Part shown: positions 59,489 through 64,000 of the stretch, in pieces
Position numbering within the stretch: position 1 is the stretch's first letter
Layout of the letters: each line of letters starts with the position of its first letter
Assembly: GCA_031291645.1 (NCBI GenBank)
Contig: JARLIQ010000058.1
Location: 43,419 to 107,418, forward strand
Reading direction: 5' to 3'
Source of the DNA: Caulobacteraceae bacterium
GTDB taxonomy: Bacteria > Pseudomonadota > Alphaproteobacteria > Caulobacterales > Caulobacteraceae
DNA length: 64,000 bases
The notes under the pieces: generated by a model
What the model was told of the DNA's origin: nothing
The model's input: the letters and a program-made list of their open reading frames with translations, nothing else
Database searches by the model: none
Position numbers and translations under genes: made by a program

Positions 59489-59623
59489 CGCCCAGCGGTG
59501 GTCTTGCGCTGAGTCAAGGCGCGCGCAGGCGGGGTGAGTGACACAGCAGCACGCCTGTTCCACCGGATACGGGCCGAACCGCCCGGGGCTCCGCCGCTGC
59601 GCCGACCGAGGCCGAGGACTTCC

Positions 59624-60982
59624 ATGCAAGCACCCCCTACAAGTCCGCTGCTGACGGATCTCTACCAATTGAACATGCTCGAGGCCTATTTCGAGCAGGA
59701 CCATGCCGAGACGGCGGTCTTCGAGTTCTTCGTGCGCAAGCTGCCGGCGCGGCGCGGCTTTCTGCTCGCCGCCGGGCTGGAACAGGCGCTGGACTATCTG
59801 GAAACCCTGAGGTTCTCCGATGCGGACATCGCCTGGCTGGCGGCGAGCGGCCGGTTCGGTCCGGCCCTGATCGACCGGCTGGCCGACTTCCGCTTCACGG
59901 GCGAGGTCCACGCCATGCCCGAGGGGACGGCCTTCTTCGAGAACGAGCCTATCCTGCGGGTCGTCGCCCCCCTGCCGCAGGCGCAGCTGGTCGAGACGCG
60001 GCTGATCAACATCCTGCACTTCCAGACGCTCATCGCCTCCAAGGCCGCGCGCATGGTGCTGGCGGCGCCTGGCAAGCAGTTGGTCGATTTCGGCCTGCGC
60101 CGCGCGCACGGGGCCGAGGCCGGGCTGACGGCGGCGCGGGCGAGCTATCTGGCCGGCTTTGCGGGCACGGCCACCGTGCTGGCCGGCGCGCTGTGGGACA
60201 TCCCGCTGTTCGGAACCATGGCCCATTCGTTCATCCAGTCCTACGACAGCGAGGCCGAGGCCTTCATGGCCTTCGCGCGCGCTCGGCCGGAGGGGCTGGT
60301 GATCCTGCTGGACACCTACGACACCGAGGCGGCGGCCCGGCTGGTGACAGTCCTGGCGCCCCGGATGGCGGCGGCTGGGGTCAGGGTCGCGGGCGTGCGG
60401 CTGGACAGCGGCGACCTCGCCGTCCTGGCGCGGCGGGTGCGCTCGATCCTCGATCAAGGCGGCCTCGAACACGTCACCATCTTCGCCAGCGGCGGGCTGG
60501 ACGAGGACGACCTTGCCGGTTTCACCAAGGCGGGCGCCCCGATCGACGGCTACGGCATGGGAACCAGCCTGGTGACTTCGTCTGACGGGCCCGCCCTGGA
60601 CTGCGCCTACAAGCTCGAGGAATACGCCGGCCTCCCGCGGCGCAAGCTCTCGACCGGCAAGGCGACCTGGCCGGGGCGCAAGCAGGTCTGGCGGCGCTAC
60701 GACGCCGAGGGCCGGATGACGGGCGACGTCCTCTCCGTCGAGGGCGACGCCCAGACCGGCGAGCCGCTGTTGCAGCCGGTGATGCGCGCGGGCCGGCGGA
60801 TCGCTCCTTCGCCGCCGCTGGCGCAGGTTCGCACCCGCGCCGCCGCCGAGCTTGCGCGCCTGCCGTCCGCCCTGGCGCGGCTGGAGCCGGCGGCCGCCTA
60901 TCCGGTGCAGGTCTCCGACGCCCTGGCCCGGCTGGCCGAGGCCACCGACCGCCGCCACGCCGATCAAGGGGCCCGCGCATGA
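59624..60982 (+). CDS. pncB: Nicotinate phosphoribosyltransferase
   Basis: This 452-residue NAPRTase makes nicotinate mononucleotide from nicotinate and PRPP in the Preiss-Handler pathway. Motifs: LLTDLYQLNMLEAYFEQ, VFEFFVRKLPARRGFLLAAG, VETRLINILHFQTLIASKAA, LVDFGLRRAHG, TMAHSFIQSY and VRLDSGDLAVL. The ATG at 59624 has GAGG upstream; a longer frame begins at 59534 and is less likely. Its stop overlaps the nicotinamidase start by four bases. It is preceded by the NUDIX gene with a 135-base gap that may hold a promoter. Confidence 0.93.
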   Translation: MQAPPTSPLLTDLYQLNMLEAYFEQDHAETAVFEFFVRKLPARRGFLLAAGLEQALDYLETLRFSDADIAWLAASGRFGPALIDRLADFRFTGEVHAMPEGTAFFENEPILRVVAPLPQAQLVETRLINILHFQTLIASKAARMVLAAPGKQLVDFGLRRAHGAEAGLTAARASYLAGFAGTATVLAGALWDIPLFGTMAHSFIQSYDSEAEAFMAFARARPEGLVILLDTYDTEAAARLVTVLAPRMAAAGVRVAGVRLDSGDLAVLARRVRSILDQGGLEHVTIFASGGLDEDDLAGFTKAGAPIDGYGMGTSLVTSSDGPALDCAYKLEEYAGLPRRKLSTGKATWPGRKQVWRRYDAEGRMTGDVLSVEGDAQTGEPLLQPVMRAGRRIAPSPPLAQVRTRAAAELARLPSALARLEPAAAYPVQVSDALARLAEATDRRHADQGARA

Positions 60983-61617
60983 ACGGCGCGTTGCGCATCT
61001 GCGCGACCGACGCGCTCTTGGCCGTCGACCTGCAGAACGACTTCTGCCCGGGCGGCGCCTTGGCTGTGCCGACCGGCGACCAGGTCGTCGCGGTGGTCAA
61101 CGCGCTCGCGCCGCGGTTCGGGCACGTGCTCCTGACCCAGGACTGGCATCCGCCGCGCCACACCTCCTTCGCCTCGGCGCACCCGGGGCGCGCGCCCTAC
61201 GAGGTGATCCAGGCGCCCTACGGCGAGCAGGTGCTGTGGCCGGACCACTGCGTCCAGGCCAGCTGGGGCGCCCAGTTTCACCCCGACCTCGACATCGCCC
61301 CTGCCGAACTGGTGCTGCGCAAGGGCTATCACCGCGAGATCGACTCCTATTCGGCCTTCTTCGAGAACGACCACGCGACCCCCACGGGCCTCGCCGGCTA
61401 TCTGCGCGAGCGTGGCTTCAAACGGGTGATGCTGGCGGGCCTGGCCTTCGACTTCTGCGTCCTGTGGTCGGCGCGGGACGCGCGTCGGCTGGGCTTCGAG
61501 GTGGTGGTGCTGGACGACGCCTGCCGCAGCCTCGACGTGGACGGCTCCGAGGCCGCCGCGCGCGCGGACCTGCAGGCGATCGGCGCCGCGTGCGTCTTCT
61601 CGGACGTGCTGGCGTAG
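60979..61617 (+). CDS. pncA: Nicotinamidase
   Basis: This 212-residue cysteine amidohydrolase of the isochorismatase fold has the catalytic Asp in LLAVDLQNDFCPGG, metal-binding Asp/His in LTQDWHPPRHTSF, and nucleophile Cys in LAFDFCVLWSA. It converts nicotinamide to nicotinate for the enzyme encoded just upstream. The ATG overlaps the pncB stop (ATGA), so production is coupled. Confidence 0.95.
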   Translation: MNGALRICATDALLAVDLQNDFCPGGALAVPTGDQVVAVVNALAPRFGHVLLTQDWHPPRHTSFASAHPGRAPYEVIQAPYGEQVLWPDHCVQASWGAQFHPDLDIAPAELVLRKGYHREIDSYSAFFENDHATPTGLAGYLRERGFKRVMLAGLAFDFCVLWSARDARRLGFEVVVLDDACRSLDVDGSEAAARADLQAIGAACVFSDVLA

Positions 61618-61632
61618 GCGAGGGGAGCGACG

Positions 61633-62640
61633 ATGGGCGGACAGGCGCAGGGCGGAACGACGGGCGGCGGCGTGATGCTGTTCGCGCTGGAGGCGAGCGC
61701 GGACCTCGGCCGGGCGGTCTCAGACGCCCTGGGCCAGCCGCTGGCCCGCCACGAGGAGCGCGGCTTCGAGGACGGCGAGCACAAGGCGCGCCCGCTCGAC
61801 GGGGTCGACGGCGCCGACGTCTATGTGCTGCAGAGCCTGCACGGCGGCCCGGACCAGAGCGCCAGCGACAAGCTGTGCCGGCTCCTGTTCTTCATCGGCG
61901 CCCTGAAGGACGCCGGCGCGGCGCGGGTCACGGCGGTCGCGCCCTATCTCTGTTTCGCCCGCAAGGACCGGCGGACCAAGCCGGGAGATCCGGTCACCAC
62001 CCGCTATGTCGGGGCGATGTTCGACGCCATCGGCGCGGACGTGGTGGTCACCCTGGACGTCCACAACCCCGCCGCCTTCGAGAACGCCCACCGGGGCCGC
62101 ACCGTGGCCCTGACGGCCGCGCCTCTGTTCGTGGACTATGTTGCCGGCCTGGGGGAGGGGCCGTTCTGCGTGCTCTCGCCCGATCCCGGCGGGGTGAAGC
62201 GGGCCGAGCTGTTCCGCGAGGGGCTGGAGGCGCGGCTCGGCGTCCCGGTCGGCAAGGCCTTCGCCGACAAGCACCGCAGCGCCGGCGTCGTCACCGGCGA
62301 GCTTCTGGTCGGCGACGTGGGCGGCGCCACGGTCCTGATCATCGACGACCTGGTCAGCACCGGCGGCACCCTGGCGCGGGCGGCGCGCGCGGCGATGCGG
62401 GCGGGCGCTCGGCGGGCGATCGCCCTGGTCACCCATGGCCTCTTCATGCCAGGCGCGGCCGAGGCCCTGGCCGACCCGGCGCTGGAGCGGGTCGTGGCGA
62501 CAGACGCCGTGCCCGCCTTCCGCCTGGGCGATCACCCGGTGCGGGCGAAGATCGACGTCCTGCCCGCCGCGCCCCTGCTGGCCGAGGCGATCCGGCGCCT
62601 GAGCGAGCGCCGCAGCCTGGACGACCTCATGGTCGTGTGA
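61633..62640 (+). CDS. Ribose-phosphate pyrophosphokinase (divergent PRPP synthetase)
   Basis: The protein has 335 residues. The PRPP-binding loop VLIIDDLVSTGGTLA is clear and VAPYLCFARKDRRTKPGDPV matches the ATP-binding loop. The metal-binding segment DVHNPAAFEN departs from the canonical DxHxxQxQGFF, so this is not the housekeeping enzyme type. A GAGGGGAGCG ribosome site supports the ATG at 61633; the next Met is at 61675. Placed 15 bases after pncA, it would supply PRPP to pncB, making the operon largely self-contained. It ends overlapping a convergent kinase-like gene. Confidence 0.9.
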   Translation: MGGQAQGGTTGGGVMLFALEASADLGRAVSDALGQPLARHEERGFEDGEHKARPLDGVDGADVYVLQSLHGGPDQSASDKLCRLLFFIGALKDAGAARVTAVAPYLCFARKDRRTKPGDPVTTRYVGAMFDAIGADVVVTLDVHNPAAFENAHRGRTVALTAAPLFVDYVAGLGEGPFCVLSPDPGGVKRAELFREGLEARLGVPVGKAFADKHRSAGVVTGELLVGDVGGATVLIIDDLVSTGGTLARAARAAMRAGARRAIALVTHGLFMPGAAEALADPALERVVATDAVPAFRLGDHPVRAKIDVLPAAPLLAEAIRRLSERRSLDDLMVV

Positions 62641-63688
62641 GCCGCCGCGCGAGCTTGAGCGCGTCGGCCTGCGCAAAGTCCAGGTAGGCGCGCGCCAGCC
62701 TGGGCCACTTCTCCGGCGTGCGCGGATGCGCCTCCAGCCGGTGGGCGATCGCGAGCCTCGCCCGCAGCATGGCGCGGTGGCAGCGGTAGAAGGCGTAGAG
62801 CGGGTCGTCGACGCGCTCTCCCAGGGCGAACAGCACCCGCTCGCGAAGCCGGCGGCCGGCGGCTGGCGCGCCCAGCCGCTCGCATTCCAGGTCGAGGAAG
62901 GCGATCTCCTCGAGCGGGTCGTTGGCCCGCAGGATCGGGCTGAACTCCAGGCAGTCGATGATCCGGATCGTCGCGTTCATCCAGACGTGCTCGGGCCGAA
63001 GGTCGCCATGGGCGTCGACGATCCGCCGCCGGCGCACCCGTTCGATCAGCCGCCCGCCCTCGGCCTTCAGGAACCGGCGCAGCACCGCGTCGATCCAGCG
63101 GACCTGTCCACGAGGCAGGCCCAGGCGCGGGTCGAGCAGGATCCGGCGGTCGTAGGCCAGCGCCAGCTCCCAGCCCCGCAGGTGGGCGGCCGGCGAGATC
63201 CAGGTCGGGCTGGCATGGCGATAGAAGCGGGCGAGCGTCGCGGCGAGCCGGTCGAGCTCGGCGGGCCGCACGTGGTTCTTCAGCCGCGTCTCGAGCACGT
63301 CGGCCTCGTCCAGCCGCCGCATGACCACCAGCCAGTCGACGGTCTCGCCGTCGCCGCCGATCGAAAGGCCGCCCGGGCCGCGCATTAGCGGCTCGACGCC
63401 CAGGTAGACGTCCCGGGCCAGCCGCCGGTTCAGCCGCAGTTCCGCGCGGCAGGCCGCTTCGCGCAGGGCCAGGGTCGAGAAGTCGAGGTAGGGCAGGCGG
63501 ACCGGCTTCTTGAGCTTGTAGGCGCGCTGGCCGGCCAAGAATATCCACGACATGTGGGTCTCGTGCGCCGCCACGGGCGCCCGCAGGCCGGGATAGGCGG
63601 CCGCATCGCTCAGGAAGCGCACCTTGGCCTCTAGCGGAACCTGGGTCTCGGGCCGGGCGTCTGCGAGCGATGCGGCTTGGGCGGTCAC
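62627..63688 (-). CDS. Aminoglycoside-phosphotransferase-like kinase (COG2187 type)
   Basis: The protein has about 353 residues. An N-terminal part with SWIFLAGQRAYKLKKPVRLP (nucleotide-binding lysine) and the APH-type catalytic motif IVDAHGDLRPEHVWM is followed by IRIIDCLEFSPILRAND with the second metal Asp. It lacks the C-terminal P-loop ATPase found in longer COG2187 proteins. The GTG at 63688 is my choice, with GCAGGA upstream; the frame is open to an ATG at 63823. The substrate is unknown. Its end overlaps the PRPP synthetase by 14 bases. Confidence 0.8.
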   Translation of the reverse strand: MTAQAASLADARPETQVPLEAKVRFLSDAAAYPGLRAPVAAHETHMSWIFLAGQRAYKLKKPVRLPYLDFSTLALREAACRAELRLNRRLARDVYLGVEPLMRGPGGLSIGGDGETVDWLVVMRRLDEADVLETRLKNHVRPAELDRLAATLARFYRHASPTWISPAAHLRGWELALAYDRRILLDPRLGLPRGQVRWIDAVLRRFLKAEGGRLIERVRRRRIVDAHGDLRPEHVWMNATIRIIDCLEFSPILRANDPLEEIAFLDLECERLGAPAAGRRLRERVLFALGERVDDPLYAFYRCHRAMLRARLAIAHRLEAHPRTPEKWPRLARAYLDFAQADALKLARRLTRP

Positions 63689-63835
63689 GGCGGTCCTGCG
63701 GAGGGGTTTCGTCGAAACGACGAGGCGCCGCCGCAATATTCCACGAAACCGCGCTGAGGACCCTGCAGGGATTGAGCGGCGCTCAAGCGCGACGATAGCG
63801 AGCTGGCCGCCGCCCGGCCGCATGTCCGAAGGACG

Positions 63836-64000
63836 CTAGGCTTTCCGCCGCAGACCCTCGTCCAGGCTCCACGGGCCCGCCCCGGCGAAGGCCAGGTAGA
63901 AGAACACCCAGCAGAACAGGACCGCCGCGTCGCCCTGATTGACCGCGGGCCAGGGGCTGTTCGGGAAATGGACGAGGAAATAGCCCACCGCCATTTCGCC
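63836..64000 (-). CDS. DoxX family membrane protein, partial
   Basis: This is the C-terminal 54 codons of a gene that starts beyond the right edge. The frame reads MAVGYFLVHFPNSPWPAVNQ, then DAAVLFCWVFFYLAFAGAGP, then WSLDE, the typical end of DoxX-family four-helix membrane proteins. The function of the family is poorly defined, with links to redox or sulfur stress. Confidence 0.82.
   Translation of the reverse strand, partial: GEMAVGYFLVHFPNSPWPAVNQGDAAVLFCWVFFYLAFAGAGPWSLDEGLRRKA

Noticed and set aside
1..64000. CRISPR arrays, tRNA or rRNA genes, insertion sequences and prophage genes
   Set aside because: I looked for regularly spaced repeats, cloverleaf-like segments, transposase or integrase motifs and phage structural genes and found none I could support.

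Overview
The window is high-GC DNA with dense, mostly gapless gene content. It carries several TonB-dependent receptors, MucR-type and LuxR regulators, a PHA synthase and acyl-CoA enzymes. This fits a free-living alphaproteobacterium, most likely Caulobacteraceae (Caulobacter or Phenylobacterium type). That placement is an inference from gene style; there is no rRNA or other marker gene here. I saw no tRNA, rRNA, CRISPR array, insertion sequence or prophage.

Region 1 (1-1843) holds a partial branched-chain-aminotransferase-type gene, a PhyH-type dioxygenase and a divergent Lrp/AsnC regulator. Region 2 (about 1850-25550) is the most interesting part, a catabolic island. It holds two paralogous TetR regulators (one near each end), MaoC hydratase, two MFS carriers, an acyl-CoA ligase, an ornithine-cyclodeaminase-like enzyme, two TonB receptors, an M55 D-aminopeptidase-like protein, a translationally coupled M81 (MlrC-like) and S12/beta-lactamase-fold pair, a D-amino-acid-oxidase-like flavoprotein, a CocE-type hydrolase, a DSD1-type PLP enzyme, a secreted amidohydrolase, and a BCCP plus carboxyltransferase pair. 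Seven intergenic regions in this island carry variants of one 19-bp operator-like word (consensus AAACTGATGTCAACATCAT), which ties the island into one probable regulon. Taken together it looks like uptake and dismantling of a peptide-like compound containing D-residues and an acyl part. The substrate is unknown.

Region 3 (25550-33650) has an aminoglycoside/streptomycin kinase-like gene, a lipoprotein, a gene-remnant scar (AraC C-terminus), a GH38 alpha-mannosidase, malic enzyme (MaeB) and a DsbA/HCCA-isomerase-like protein. Region 4 (33750-42280) is regulatory and envelope-related: a winged-helix-like protein, two XRE regulators, an ExoY-like sugar transferase, a MucR-like regulator, a LuxR solo, a large coiled-coil porin and a TPR/glycosyltransferase protein. 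Region 5 (42280-49970) has a thiolase, a TetR-arylsulfatase coupled pair, and a phosphonate unit made of a flavin oxidase, phosphonoacetaldehyde hydrolase and a divergent MFS-like carrier. Region 6 (50100-55120) is PHA synthase, MaoC-phosphotransacetylase fusion, acetate kinase and nitroreductase. Region 7 (55127-64000) has a third TonB receptor, a small helical protein, a phosphoribosyltransferase, and then an SNase-like/NUDIX pair followed by nicotinate phosphoribosyltransferase, nicotinamidase and a divergent PRPP synthetase, which together look like an NAD salvage operon. It ends in a kinase-like protein and a partial DoxX gene.

A palindromic intergenic repeat of about 115 bp occurs three times (9417, 25549, 40772). 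In two copies it supplies stop codons for adjacent genes.
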